Positions 52,190 to 60,712 of a stretch of DNA of 64,000 bases are shown in pieces (the stretch's first letter is position 1; each line of letters begins with the position of its first letter). This DNA is from Nocardia bovistercoris. GTDB taxonomy: Bacteria > Actinomycetota > Actinomycetes > Mycobacteriales > Mycobacteriaceae. The stretch is taken from the NCBI RefSeq assembly GCF_015674855.1, contig NZ_JADMLG010000007.1, positions 62,001-126,000 on the forward strand. Direction: 5' to 3'. Below the pieces are notes generated by a model, which had not been told where the DNA came from, did not search any database, and was given only the letters and a program-made list of their open reading frames with translations. The translations under genes were made by a program, and so were the position numbers.

Positions 52190-53218
52190 TCACGCCCAGA
52201 CGGGCAGGGTGACCACCTGAGCGGCGTAGGACAGGCCGGCGCCGAAGGCGATCAGCAGCGCGGTGTCGCCCGGTTTCGATTCGCCCTTGCGCAGCAGCGC
52301 CTCCATGGCCAGCGGGATCGAGGCGGCCGATGTGTTGCCGGTTTCCTCGATGTCGTTGGCGAGCGCGCAGCTCTCCGGCAGTTTCAGCACCCTTGCCATG
52401 ATTTCGATGATCCGGCCGTTGGCCTGGTGCGGGATCATGGCCTGCAGGTCGTCGGTGGACAGTCCGGCGCGGTCGATGGCGTCGCGGCAGACCTTCTCCA
52501 GTGAATGCGCCGCCCAGCGGAACACCGCGGTGCCTTCCATCGTGAGGTAGGGGCGGACCGCGTCCACGCCCTTCTCCTCGATCTCGCGGAAGAATTCCAC
52601 CCAGTCCTTGTCCTGGCGGATCGCGTGATGCTGGGTGCCGTCCGAACCCCAGACCGTTGGGCCGATGCCCGGTTCTTCGGAGGGGCCGACGATGACCGCG
52701 CCCGCGCCGTCGGCGAACAGGAACGCCGTCGAGCGGTCGGTGGGATTGATGGTGTCGGTCAATTTCTCGACGCCGATGACGAGCACGTTCTTGGCGGTGC
52801 CCGCGCGGACCAGGTCCGAGGAGAGCGCGAGCGCGTGACAGAAGCCCGCGCAGCCCGCCGAGATGTCGAAGGCAGCGGCGCCGTTCATGCCGAGTTCGGT
52901 GGCGATGCGCGGTGCGGCGGCGGGGGTGAGCAGCAGATGCGTCGAGGTCGCGACGATCACGCAGTCGACCTCGTCGACTTCGACCCTGGCGGCTTCGAGC
53001 GCGCGCTGCGCCGCGGCGACGCTCATGCTCTGCAGCGTCTCGTCCTCGGCGGCGAACCTGCGGGTCTTGATGCCCGATCTGGTTCGTATCCACTCGTCGC
53101 TGGAGTTGATCGGTCCTGCGACCTCGTCGTTGGTGACCACTCGGGCCGGGCGGTATACGCCGAGCCCGAGGATCGCGGTGTGCTCTGCCCCCGTGGTCTG
53201 GGCGATTCGAGCAGACAT
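52190..53218 (-). CDS. fabH: 3-oxoacyl-ACP synthase III
   Basis: A 342-aa KAS III that condenses an acyl-CoA primer with malonyl-ACP to start or bridge a fatty-acid chain; in mycolata FabH links FAS-I to FAS-II. The Cys-His-Asn triad is visible: C123 in DISAGCAGF, His in AMIPHQANGRII, Asn in ETGNTSAASIPLA. SSDEWIRTRSGIKTRRFA is the family N-terminal mark, and DGAGAVIVG follows. The ATG at 53218 is natural. The gene is away from other fatty-acid genes; its upstream region carries two inverted repeats. Confidence 0.94.
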   Translation of the reverse strand: MSARIAQTTGAEHTAILGLGVYRPARVVTNDEVAGPINSSDEWIRTRSGIKTRRFAAEDETLQSMSVAAAQRALEAARVEVDEVDCVIVATSTHLLLTPAAAPRIATELGMNGAAAFDISAGCAGFCHALALSSDLVRAGTAKNVLVIGVEKLTDTINPTDRSTAFLFADGAGAVIVGPSEEPGIGPTVWGSDGTQHHAIRQDKDWVEFFREIEEKGVDAVRPYLTMEGTAVFRWAAHSLEKVCRDAIDRAGLSTDDLQAMIPHQANGRIIEIMARVLKLPESCALANDIEETGNTSAASIPLAMEALLRKGESKPGDTALLIAFGAGLSYAAQVVTLPVWA

Positions 53219-53295
53219 GGTGCGTCTCCTATGTACCTGCGGCGCTGCCGCCGGGGTTTCCCCGAAGCATCCGAATTTTCCTCATCTGGTGCGAC

Positions 53296-53327
53296 CTACC
53301 ACGACGGTAGACATGAGGCCCCCTCAT
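53296..53327. promoter_or_regulatory. Two adjacent inverted repeats in the fabH upstream region
   Basis: CTACC/GGTAG (53296-53300 and 53306-53310, 5-base spacer) is followed at once by ATGAGG/CCTCAT (53313-53318 and 53322-53327, 3-base spacer). They lie ~80-110 bases before the fabH start in the 357-base gap (53219-53575) between divergent fabH and psd. They could be operators. The rest of that gap shows an AT-richer stretch near 53325-53410 suitable for promoters, and nothing else recognised. Confidence 0.45.
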
Positions 53328-53575
53328 ATTAGCGTCCGAAGGTGAACAATGACGCGCGTATTCCCAACATCTGCCGGGTATACGCTCGAATAGCACGTCA
53401 TTTGCTGAAATATCGCGTGTCCGTCGGGTGTCGTTATCGGGTCGACCTGTGCACCGGACCCGGGGCGGCTGACCGCACGTGCCACGGGTCCGCTTCCCGT
53501 AAGGTGTGATCGCGCTGCGCCCCGACCCGTCGTCGGCGGCGCGCGACGAACGCATCGAGCACGAAAGAGGAGACT

Positions 53576-54319
53576 GTGGCACGCCGTCCCACCCCGCCCG
53601 GTACGCCCGAGACCACCGGAATCGGCCATGTGGTCGACCTGGTCCGGGCCGCGATTCCACCGCTGCACCCGGCCGGGCTACCTTTCGTCGCCGCGCCGCT
53701 CGCGGTCGCGGTGGTCGGCGGCAGGCGGCGCAAATGGCTGCGCAGGACCGGACTCGTCGCGGCGGCCGCGTGCGCCGCCTTCTTCCGTCACCCGCACCGG
53801 GTGCCGCCGAACCGCGCCGGTATCGTCGTCGCCCCCGCCGACGGCGAGATCGCCCTCGTCGACACCGCGGTGCCGCCCGCCGAACTCGGTCTCGGCGATC
53901 AGCCGCTGCCCCGGGTCAGCATCTTCCTGTCCGTGCTCGACGTGCACGTGCAGCGCGCCCCGGTCGCGGGCACCGTGCGCACCGTGATCCACGAGCCGGG
54001 CCAGTTCCGTTCCGCCGACCTGCCCGAGGCCAGCTCGGTCAACGAGCGCAACAGCATGGTGCTCGAGACCCCGGGCGGGCACACGGTCGTCGTCGTGCAG
54101 ATCGCGGGTCTGCTGGCCAGGCGCATCGTCTGCGACGCGCGCGCGGGCGACGTGCTCACCATCGGCGACACCTACGGCCTGATCCGTTTCGGCTCGCGGG
54201 TCGACACCTACTTCCCGGTCGGCACCGAATTGCTGGTGCGGCCGGGACAGCGCACCATCGGTGCGGAGACCGTATTGGCCGTACTGCCGACGTTCGGTGC
54301 GTCGCCGACCGATTCATGA
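53576..54319 (+). CDS. psd: Phosphatidylserine decarboxylase
   Basis: A 247-aa pro-enzyme that makes phosphatidylethanolamine. Motifs: FFRHPHRVPP, VVAPADGEIALVD, RVSIFLSVLDVHVQRAPV, the SSVNERNSMVLE stretch and the self-cleavage site RFGSRVD (G206-S207), where Ser becomes the pyruvoyl group. The size fits the short archaeal-type Psd with a single N-terminal hydrophobic region (~38-70). It begins with GTG after AGAGGAG. Its stop overlaps pssA (ATGA), so the two genes act in sequence on one transcript. Confidence 0.95.
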   Translation: MARRPTPPGTPETTGIGHVVDLVRAAIPPLHPAGLPFVAAPLAVAVVGGRRRKWLRRTGLVAAAACAAFFRHPHRVPPNRAGIVVAPADGEIALVDTAVPPAELGLGDQPLPRVSIFLSVLDVHVQRAPVAGTVRTVIHEPGQFRSADLPEASSVNERNSMVLETPGGHTVVVVQIAGLLARRIVCDARAGDVLTIGDTYGLIRFGSRVDTYFPVGTELLVRPGQRTIGAETVLAVLPTFGASPTDS

Positions 54320-55233
54320 TGGAGGCAGCACTGCCTGCACAACCACCGCCACCCCAGCGCCGCCGCCGCAGCATCCGACTGCTGCCGAGCATCGTGACCA
54401 TCCTTGCCCTCGCCGCCGGATTGTCAGCGGTGAAATTCGCGCTGGACGGAGTATTGGACGTCGCGCTCGCGATGGTCGGCGCCGCCGCGGTGCTCGACAC
54501 CCTCGACGGCCGCCTCGCCCGCATGCTCGACGCCACCACGAAGATGGGCGCCGAACTGGATTCGCTGTCCGACGCCATCTCCTTCGGCGTCGCGCCCGCG
54601 CTCGTGCTGTACGTGGCGCTGCTCGACGAATACAGCGTCGGCTGGATGATCGCGCTGCTGTTCGCGGTGAGCATCGTGCTGCGGCTGGCCCGGTTCAACA
54701 CCCTGCTCGACGACGACACCCGTCCGGAATGGTCGCGCGAGTACTTCGTCGGCGTGCCCGCACCGGCGGCGGCGTTGATCGCGCTGGTGCCGATCGCGCT
54801 GTTCGTCCAGTTCGGCGACGGCTGGTGGGTCGGGTTCTACGAGGTCGCGGCGTGGACGGTGTTCGCGGCGGCGCTCGCGGTGAGCACCATTCCGACGCTG
54901 GCGATGAAGTCGGTGTCGGTGGTGCCGCAGGCCGCTGCCGCGCTGCTCGCGCTCGTCGCGGTGGCCGCCGCGCTGCTGGTGACCTACCCGATCGTGCTGC
55001 TGCTGATCCTGGTCGGGCTCTACCTCGCGCACATCCCGTTCGCGTGGCATTCGCAGCGGTGGGTGGCGGCGCGGCCGGAGACCTGGGAGCACAAGCCCGC
55101 CGAGCGTCGCGCCCAGCGCCGGGCGCAGCGGCGTCGGCCCGCGCTGCGCCGACCGGCCATCCGCGGCGCGAGCCGGTTACGGTTGCGTCGGCCCGGTGCG
55201 CGTAAACCAACGGCCGACGACGTGACGCGCTGA
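54316..55233 (+). CDS. pssA: CDP-diacylglycerol-serine O-phosphatidyltransferase
   Basis: A 305-aa membrane enzyme that makes phosphatidylserine from CDP-diacylglycerol and serine, the substrate of Psd. The CDP-alcohol phosphotransferase signature is complete: D61, D64-G65, A68-R69, G78, D82 and D86 (DTLDGRLARML to LDSLSD). There are about seven hydrophobic helices, then a ~60-residue Arg- and Ala-rich cytosolic tail. ATG 54316 overlaps the psd stop; a second ATG is adjacent. Confidence 0.94.
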   Translation: MMEAALPAQPPPPQRRRRSIRLLPSIVTILALAAGLSAVKFALDGVLDVALAMVGAAAVLDTLDGRLARMLDATTKMGAELDSLSDAISFGVAPALVLYVALLDEYSVGWMIALLFAVSIVLRLARFNTLLDDDTRPEWSREYFVGVPAPAAALIALVPIALFVQFGDGWWVGFYEVAAWTVFAAALAVSTIPTLAMKSVSVVPQAAAALLALVAVAAALLVTYPIVLLLILVGLYLAHIPFAWHSQRWVAARPETWEHKPAERRAQRRAQRRRPALRRPAIRGASRLRLRRPGARKPTADDVTR

Positions 55234-55265
55234 TTCCGCGTCCGTCGGGGCGAGGAAGGTGACCG

Positions 55266-56150
55266 GTGGAATCGGAAGGGCTGCGCGAATTCCAGGCGCA
55301 TCGCGGGCGATTGTTCGCGTTGGCCTACCGGATGCTGGGTTCGGCGACCGAGGCCGAGGACGCGGTGCAGGAGGTCTACCTGCGCTGGGACGGCACGGAT
55401 CGGGCCGTCATCGGTTCCGCGGAGGCGTGGCTGACCACGGCGGTGGTGAACCTGTGCCGCACCTGGCTGGTGTCGGCGCGGGCGCGTCGCGAGACCTATG
55501 TCGGTCCGTGGCTGCCCGAGCCGGTGCCGACCGCGCGCGGTGAACTCGGCCCGCTGGAGACCGTCGAAGAGCGCGAACAGGTTTCGCTGGCACTGCTCGC
55601 CACGCTGGAGCGGCTCGGTCCCGTCGAGCGCGCGGTTTTCGTGTTGCGCGAGGCGTTCGGTTACGCGCACCGCGAGATCGCCGACATGCTCGCGATCTCG
55701 GAGTCGCTGTCGCAGCAGTCGTTTCGGCGGGCGACCCAGCGGGTGCGCGCGGACGCACCGCGTTTCGAGGTCGATCCGGGCCGGGCCGCCGCCCTGCTCG
55801 AACGGTTTCTGAACGCGGCGCGCTCCGGTGACATCGCGGCGCTGGAGAAGATGCTCGCGGCCGACGCCACCGCCACCGCCGACGGGGGCGACCGGATCAA
55901 CGCGGCGCGCAAACCGGTGCTCGGTGCGCGTCGGGTCGCGCGGTACCTGGCCGGGCTGTTCCGCTTCGCGACCCCGGAGATGCGCGTGGAGACGCGCGAG
56001 ATCAACGGCGCGCCCGCCATGGTGGTGTGGCTGGACCGCACGCCCGTGGTCGTGGTCGACGTGCGGTGCTCAGCAGAGGTGGTCACCTCGCTGCGGCTGA
56101 TCGTGAATCCGGACAAGCTGGCCTATCTCGGGCGGGTCGGCGGGGTGTGA
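55266..56150 (+). CDS. sigJ: ECF41-type RNA polymerase sigma factor (SigJ-like)
   Basis: A 294-aa extracytoplasmic-function sigma factor. Region 2 covers ~10-75 (RLFALAYRMLGSATEAEDAVQEVYLRW in two parts), the linker has the ECF41 hallmark WLPEP (82-86), and region 4 covers ~105-160 (LGPVERAVFVLREAFGY). A C-terminal SnoaL-like domain (~170-294) carries DGG (207-209) and the NPDKL motif (281-285), both diagnostic for ECF41. This domain replaces an anti-sigma factor in controlling activity. It begins with GTG after GAGGAAGG. The next gene is an FAD oxidoreductase, a common ECF41 neighbour. Confidence 0.93.
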   Translation: MESEGLREFQAHRGRLFALAYRMLGSATEAEDAVQEVYLRWDGTDRAVIGSAEAWLTTAVVNLCRTWLVSARARRETYVGPWLPEPVPTARGELGPLETVEEREQVSLALLATLERLGPVERAVFVLREAFGYAHREIADMLAISESLSQQSFRRATQRVRADAPRFEVDPGRAAALLERFLNAARSGDIAALEKMLAADATATADGGDRINAARKPVLGARRVARYLAGLFRFATPEMRVETREINGAPAMVVWLDRTPVVVVDVRCSAEVVTSLRLIVNPDKLAYLGRVGGV

Positions 56151-56170
56151 CGCGGCTCATGCGCCGGGGC

Positions 56171-56197
56171 TGTCATGGATCGGGTGGCTGTCCGGTC
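56171..56197 (+). promoter_or_regulatory. Candidate ECF41-dependent promoter before the FAD oxidoreductase
   Basis: TGTCATG (56171-56177), a 16-base spacer, and GGTC (56194-56197) resemble the reported ECF41 promoter, TGTCACA then 16 bases then CGTC. The spacing is exact, with two mismatches in the -35 and one in the -10. It is 34 bases before the start of the adjacent oxidoreductase gene. Confidence 0.55.
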
Positions 56198-56230
56198 TAG
56201 GTGGTGTCGGCAATCGGAAGGAGCCACATC

Positions 56231-57322
56231 ATGAGCGCGGAACATCGGATCGTCGTCCTCGGCGCGGGCTACGGGGGACTCGCGGCGGCGCTGCGTCTGG
56301 CGCGCGGGCGCGGGGTGCGGGTCACCGTGGTCGACTCCCGTGCGGAATTCGTGGAGCGCGTGCGGCTGCACCAGCGGGCCGCCGGGCAGTCCATCCCGCG
56401 CTGGGATCTGCGGGAGCGTCTGAGTGGCAAGGGTATTCACTTCGAGCGGGCGCGGGTGCGCGGTATCGACCTCGACGCGAAGCGGGTGGATCTCGAACCC
56501 GTCGCACCCGATGGCGAAACGGCCATCGACTACGACACGCTGGTGTACGCCCTCGGCAGTGGATTCGATCCAGCGGGTGTGCCGGGAGTGGTGCGGTACG
56601 CGGTGTCGGTGGCGACGCCGGAGGACGTGCGCGAGCCGCGCGGGTCGGTCGCGATCGTCGGCGGCGGGGCAACCGGTATCGAATTGGCCGCCGAACTGGC
56701 CGAATCGCGGCCGGGTTCGCGGGTGACGCTGCTGAGTTCGGAGGAGCCGGGCGGGTGGATGTCCCCGCGTGCGGCGGCGCATGTGCGGCGGGCCCTGGAA
56801 CGGCTCGGGGTCGAGATTCGTTCGGGGGCAAAGGTCGTCGAGGTGCTCGCCGACGGGGTGCGGCTTGCCGACGGGAGCGTGGTCGCCGCCGATACGACCG
56901 TGTGGACCACCGGATTCGGCGTGCCTCGGGTTGCGGCGGAATCGGGTCTCGCGGTCGACGCGCACGGGCGGGTGCGCACGGACGCGAGTCTGCGGTCGGT
57001 GTCACATCCTGATGTGTACGCGATCGGCGACAGCGCGGTGCTTCCCGGTCGCGGCGGTCGAGAGCTGCGGATGGCGTGCGCGACGGCGATTCCGTCGGGC
57101 GGATACGCGGCGCGCGCGATCGCGGCCAGGCTGCGCGGACACGAACCCCGCGATTTCGATTTCCGGTATGTGGCGCAGTGCGTGAGCCTCGGGCGCCGGG
57201 ACGGGGTGATCCAGCTGCTTCGCGCCGACGATTCGCCCGCGCGCACGGTGCTCACCGGTCGACTCGGTGCGCGGGCGAAGGAGTTGGTGGTGCTCGGTGC
57301 GGGGTGGTCGGTTCGGCCCTGA
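56231..57322 (+). CDS. FAD-dependent oxidoreductase, NDH-2-like
   Basis: A 363-aa flavoprotein of the type II NADH dehydrogenase / pyridine-nucleotide-disulfide fold. The FAD loop is VVLGAGYGGLAAALRLA (residues 8-24), and the NAD(P)H loop is VAIVGGGATGIELAAELAE (~140-158). PDVYAIGDSAVLPGR (~258) binds FAD. There is no CxxC and no membrane-anchor helix at the C-terminus. The electron acceptor is unknown. GGAAGGAG is the ribosome site. Its place beside an ECF41 sigma factor, with a matching promoter between, suggests it is that factor's target. Confidence 0.88.
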   Translation: MSAEHRIVVLGAGYGGLAAALRLARGRGVRVTVVDSRAEFVERVRLHQRAAGQSIPRWDLRERLSGKGIHFERARVRGIDLDAKRVDLEPVAPDGETAIDYDTLVYALGSGFDPAGVPGVVRYAVSVATPEDVREPRGSVAIVGGGATGIELAAELAESRPGSRVTLLSSEEPGGWMSPRAAAHVRRALERLGVEIRSGAKVVEVLADGVRLADGSVVAADTTVWTTGFGVPRVAAESGLAVDAHGRVRTDASLRSVSHPDVYAIGDSAVLPGRGGRELRMACATAIPSGGYAARAIAARLRGHEPRDFDFRYVAQCVSLGRRDGVIQLLRADDSPARTVLTGRLGARAKELVVLGAGWSVRP

Positions 57323-57343
57323 GCGGTGATCTGCTGTGGATCA

Positions 57344-57392
57344 GCGTCAACCAAGTGTTGACGATCGAAAATCGTCAACCTATGGTTGACGC
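57344..57392. promoter_or_regulatory. Nested inverted-repeat array of four GTTGAC half-sites
   Basis: GCGTCAACC (57344-57352), GTTGACGAT (57357-57365), ATCGTCAAC (57371-57379) and GGTTGACGC (57384-57392) make two concentric perfect dyads with the same centre (57368). The spacers are 4, 5 and 4 bases. The array touches the ATG of the Clp-N/HTH gene, leaving no room for a normal ribosome site, so protein bound here would block both transcription and access to the start. Confidence 0.8.
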
Positions 57393-58118
57393 ATGACCTC
57401 ATTTCGACTCGATGACCTGATCAACGGCATCAAGAAGGCTCGTCCCGACAACGTTCTCGACCAACTCTCCGACGCGGTGGTGGCGGGCAGTCACCTCGGT
57501 GAACTCGCCGACCACCTCATCGGCCACTTCGTCGACCAGGCCCGCCGCTCCGGCGCTTCGTGGACCGACATCGGCGTCAGCATGGGCGTCACCAAACAAG
57601 CCGCTCAGAAACGCTTCGTGCCCAAGGATCCCGGCGATCCGGCCGAGGCCACCACCATGGACCCGAACGCCGGATTCGCCCGCTACACCTTCCGTGCCCG
57701 CGCCGTCGTCGTGGCCTCGCAGGAAGCGGCGCGGCTGGCGGGCAATCCGCTGATCGGTACGGGGCATCTCGTACTCGGCCTGCTCAGCGAGCCGGACGGT
57801 CTCGCGGTCAAGGAAATCCTGACCAGCGGAGTGGAATTGGACGCGGTGCGCGACGCGGCAACGGCATCGCTGCCCGCCCCCGAGGGCGAGGTGCCGCCGA
57901 TGGTGCCGTTCGGGCCAGAAGCGAAGAAGGTCCTCGAGCTCACCTTCCGCGAGGCGCTGCGGCTCGGCCACAACTACATCGGCACCGAACACATCCTGCT
58001 CGCCTTGCTGGAACAGGAGAACGGCACCGGCACGCTGTCCGGGCTCGGACTCGACAAGGCGCGCATCGAAACCCACCTGCGGGAGGTGCTCGCGGCGATC
58101 GTCGCCGACAAGCCTTGA
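57393..58118 (+). CDS. Clp-N domain protein with an N-terminal helix-turn-helix
   Basis: A 241-aa protein. Residues ~1-80 include a likely DNA-binding helix-turn-helix (SGASWTDIGVSMGVTKQAAQKRF). Two Clp N-terminal repeats follow (~95-150, RAVVVASQEAARLAGNPLIGTGHLVLGLL, given here in overlapping family order; and ~165-235, LGHNYIGTEHILLALLEQ). There is no AAA ATPase domain, so it is not an unfoldase itself. It may be a regulator that senses clients through its Clp-N part, or a ClpC adaptor. The array of half-sites immediately upstream suggests it controls itself. Confidence 0.85.
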   Translation: MTSFRLDDLINGIKKARPDNVLDQLSDAVVAGSHLGELADHLIGHFVDQARRSGASWTDIGVSMGVTKQAAQKRFVPKDPGDPAEATTMDPNAGFARYTFRARAVVVASQEAARLAGNPLIGTGHLVLGLLSEPDGLAVKEILTSGVELDAVRDAATASLPAPEGEVPPMVPFGPEAKKVLELTFREALRLGHNYIGTEHILLALLEQENGTGTLSGLGLDKARIETHLREVLAAIVADKP

Positions 58119-58463
58119 GCCCGAGTCTCGTTCGCGTGCTCGCCGCGCGACGTGTGCTGCGTGTGGTGGCGCGTGCGCACGGTATCGGCATGCGTGCGCG
58201 GTTCCTCTCGGGGCTCGCACGCACTGCTCGCCGCGATGGCTAGCTCGCGCGGGCATGCCGCGATGCTCGGTGTGCGCGCCTGCTTTGTTCGCGTGCGCGG
58301 TGGGTGCGCCGCCGCCACGTGGTGATTCCGAACGATCGGACGGAGTCGCCGAACCTGTTGCACCGGAAACCTTTCCGCCAGTGGAAGCGGCGGCGCCTCG
58401 ACTCGCCGCTCGCACAGTGGTCTGCATGCGCGGTTCGCCACGCGTGGAATGGATTTCGGGCGC
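58119..58463. other. 345-base gap without a recognised gene
   Basis: Between the Clp-N/HTH gene and the convergent nadE there is GC-rich sequence with several short CG-rich alternations (TGCGCAC, CACGTGG, CCACGCGTGG) but no long hairpin, promoter or coding-like frame that I can support. A frame on the minus strand runs through it but lacks any protein-family character. Confidence 0.5.
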
Positions 58464-60518
58464 TCAGTCGGGCACGTTGCGGGCGAGTTCGTCGAGCCAG
58501 GCCGCGGCGGACGCGTCGCTGGGGGCACGCCAGTCACCGCGCGGTGACAGCGAACCGCCGGAACCGACCTTCGGGGCGTTGGGCAAGGTGGAGCGTTTGA
58601 ATTGGCTGGTCTGGATGAAGCGACGCAGGAATTCGGCCAGCCAGCGCTTGATGGTCGCCAGGTCGTAGGCGTTGCGCTGGTCGGCGGGAATCAGTTCGGG
58701 CCATGCGCCGACCGTCGGATCCGACCACGCCCGGTGTGCCATGTAGGCGATTCGGCTCGGGCTGTAGCCGAAACGCAGGAGGTAGTACAGGTGGAAGTCC
58801 TGGAGTTCGTACGGGCCGACGGTGGCCTCGGAACTCTGCCCGGGGTCGTCGGCGTCGGCGCCGGGTACGAGTTCCGGTGAGATCTCGGTCTGGAGAATGG
58901 ATTTCAACGCCTCGCCCGCCTCGGGACCGAATCGTCCGGTATCGGCGGTCCACGCGATGAGGTACTTGATCAGGGTCTTCGGCACCGAGGCGTTCACGCT
59001 GTAGTGCGCCATGTGGTCGCCGACGCCGAAAGTGCACCAGCCCAAGGCGAGTTCGCTGAGGTCGCCGGTGCCGACCACAAGCGCGCCGTGCTGGTTGGCC
59101 AAGCGGAACAGATGCGAGGTGCGTTCGCCCGCCTGCACGTTCTCGTAGGTGATGTCGTAGTGCGCGACCCCTTCCGCCGCCGGGTGGCCGAGGTCGCGCA
59201 GCATCTGGGTCGCGGACGGGCGGATGTCGATCTCCGCGGCGCGCACGCCGAGGGCCGCCATCAGCCGGTGCGCGTCGGTGCGGGTGCGGGTGCTCGTGGC
59301 GAACCCGGGCATGGTGTAGGCCAGCACGTTCGTGCGCGGCAGGCCGAGCCGGTCCATGGTCTCGACCGCGACGATGAGCGCCTGGGTGGAGTCGAGGCCA
59401 CCCGATACGCCGATGACCAGGCGCTGCGATCCGGTGGCGCGCATGCGCGTGCTCAATCCCTCGACCTGGATGTGGTGCACCTCGGCGCAGCGCTCGTCCA
59501 GGGCCGCCGGATTGCTGGGAACGTAAGGGAAGCGCGGCAATTGGCGTGTCAGCGGCACCGGACCGTCCGGTATCGGCAGCCGCAGCGGTAGCCGCCGCAT
59601 GCGGGTCAACCGCTCGCGGTGGTCGTGCACGGTGTCGGCGAAACTGGTGGTGCGCAAGCGATCCGCGGCCAGGCGGCGCAGATCCAGGTCGGCGTGCACC
59701 AGGCGCGGGTGATCGGCGAAGCGTTCGCCCTCGGCGAGCAGGTCGCCGTTCTCACAGATCAGCGCCTGGCCGTCCCAGGCCATATCGGTGGTCGACTCGC
59801 CATGTCCCGCAGCGGAATACAGATAGGCCGCGAGATATCGAGCGGAATGCGATGTGCACAGCGCGCGCCGATAATCGGCTTTCCCGATCACGATATTGCT
59901 CGCGGAGAGATTGACCAGAACGGTGGCGCCCGCCAATGCGGCATAACCGCTCGGCGGCAACGGCACCCAGCCGTCCTCGCAGATCTCGAGATGGAACACG
60001 AAACCGTCGAGATTGTCGGCCGTGAACAATAGATCGGCGCCGAACGGCACGCGCTGCCCGGCAATCACGATCTGGTCGTCCAATGCCTCGCGGGCCGCCG
60101 CGAATTGCCGTTTCTCGTAGAACTCCCGGTAGCCGGGAAGGTAACTCTTGGGCGCCGCGCCGAGCACCGCGCCGCCGTGGATCGCGACCGCGCAATTGAA
60201 CAACCGGCCCTGCGCGCGCAGCGGCGCACCGACGATCAGCACGGTGTCGATATCGGCGCTCTCGGCGACGACGCGTGCCATCGCCTCGGTCACCGCGACG
60301 TCGAGGGCGTCCTGGTGGAACAGGTCGTCGGCGGTGTAGCCGGACAGCCCCAACTCCGGGAATACGGTCAGCACCGCGCCCGCGTCGGCCGCCCGGCGCG
60401 CCAACGCGAGGGTGTGCGTCGCGTTGTGGGCCGGGTCGGCGACCCTGACCTGTGGCACCGCCACCGCGACACGGGCGAACCCGTGTCGGTACATCGAGTC
60501 GAACGGCAGGTCCGCCAC
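58464..60518 (-). CDS. nadE: Glutamine-dependent NAD+ synthase
   Basis: A 684-aa two-domain enzyme making NAD+ from nicotinic acid adenine dinucleotide with ammonia from glutamine. The nitrilase-like glutaminase domain (~12-290) has the E55, K124 and C180 triad (FPELGLSGY, APKSYLPGY, EICEDGW). The synthetase domain (~340-684) has the ATP-binding GVSGGLDSTQALIVA and GTGDLSELALGWCTFG. Length matches mycobacterial NadE (~680). It starts with GTG, preceded by GAGGGGG. It is transcribed away from the small gene at 60713. Confidence 0.96.
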   Translation of the reverse strand: MADLPFDSMYRHGFARVAVAVPQVRVADPAHNATHTLALARRAADAGAVLTVFPELGLSGYTADDLFHQDALDVAVTEAMARVVAESADIDTVLIVGAPLRAQGRLFNCAVAIHGGAVLGAAPKSYLPGYREFYEKRQFAAAREALDDQIVIAGQRVPFGADLLFTADNLDGFVFHLEICEDGWVPLPPSGYAALAGATVLVNLSASNIVIGKADYRRALCTSHSARYLAAYLYSAAGHGESTTDMAWDGQALICENGDLLAEGERFADHPRLVHADLDLRRLAADRLRTTSFADTVHDHRERLTRMRRLPLRLPIPDGPVPLTRQLPRFPYVPSNPAALDERCAEVHHIQVEGLSTRMRATGSQRLVIGVSGGLDSTQALIVAVETMDRLGLPRTNVLAYTMPGFATSTRTRTDAHRLMAALGVRAAEIDIRPSATQMLRDLGHPAAEGVAHYDITYENVQAGERTSHLFRLANQHGALVVGTGDLSELALGWCTFGVGDHMAHYSVNASVPKTLIKYLIAWTADTGRFGPEAGEALKSILQTEISPELVPGADADDPGQSSEATVGPYELQDFHLYYLLRFGYSPSRIAYMAHRAWSDPTVGAWPELIPADQRNAYDLATIKRWLAEFLRRFIQTSQFKRSTLPNAPKVGSGGSLSPRGDWRAPSDASAAAWLDELARNVPD

Positions 60519-60712
60519 CGCGCCCCCTCGTCAATCTCAGGACGAACGATCATGATCCGCCCCGAAATCTACGCCGCCGCGCCCGCGGACGCCCCATCGC
60601 GGTGCCGGGCGGAATTCCGGGCCGGTGGGCGGGGAAGTGCGACCACCGGACACGGATACTCGCGAAACACTCGTGCGCTGAGCGCGCGGGCGTATCCGGT
60701 TAAGCTATAGCG

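Noticed and set aside
57399..58427. 342-aa minus-strand frame opposite the Clp-N/HTH gene
   Set aside because: Shadow frame; the + strand shows clear Clp-N repeats.
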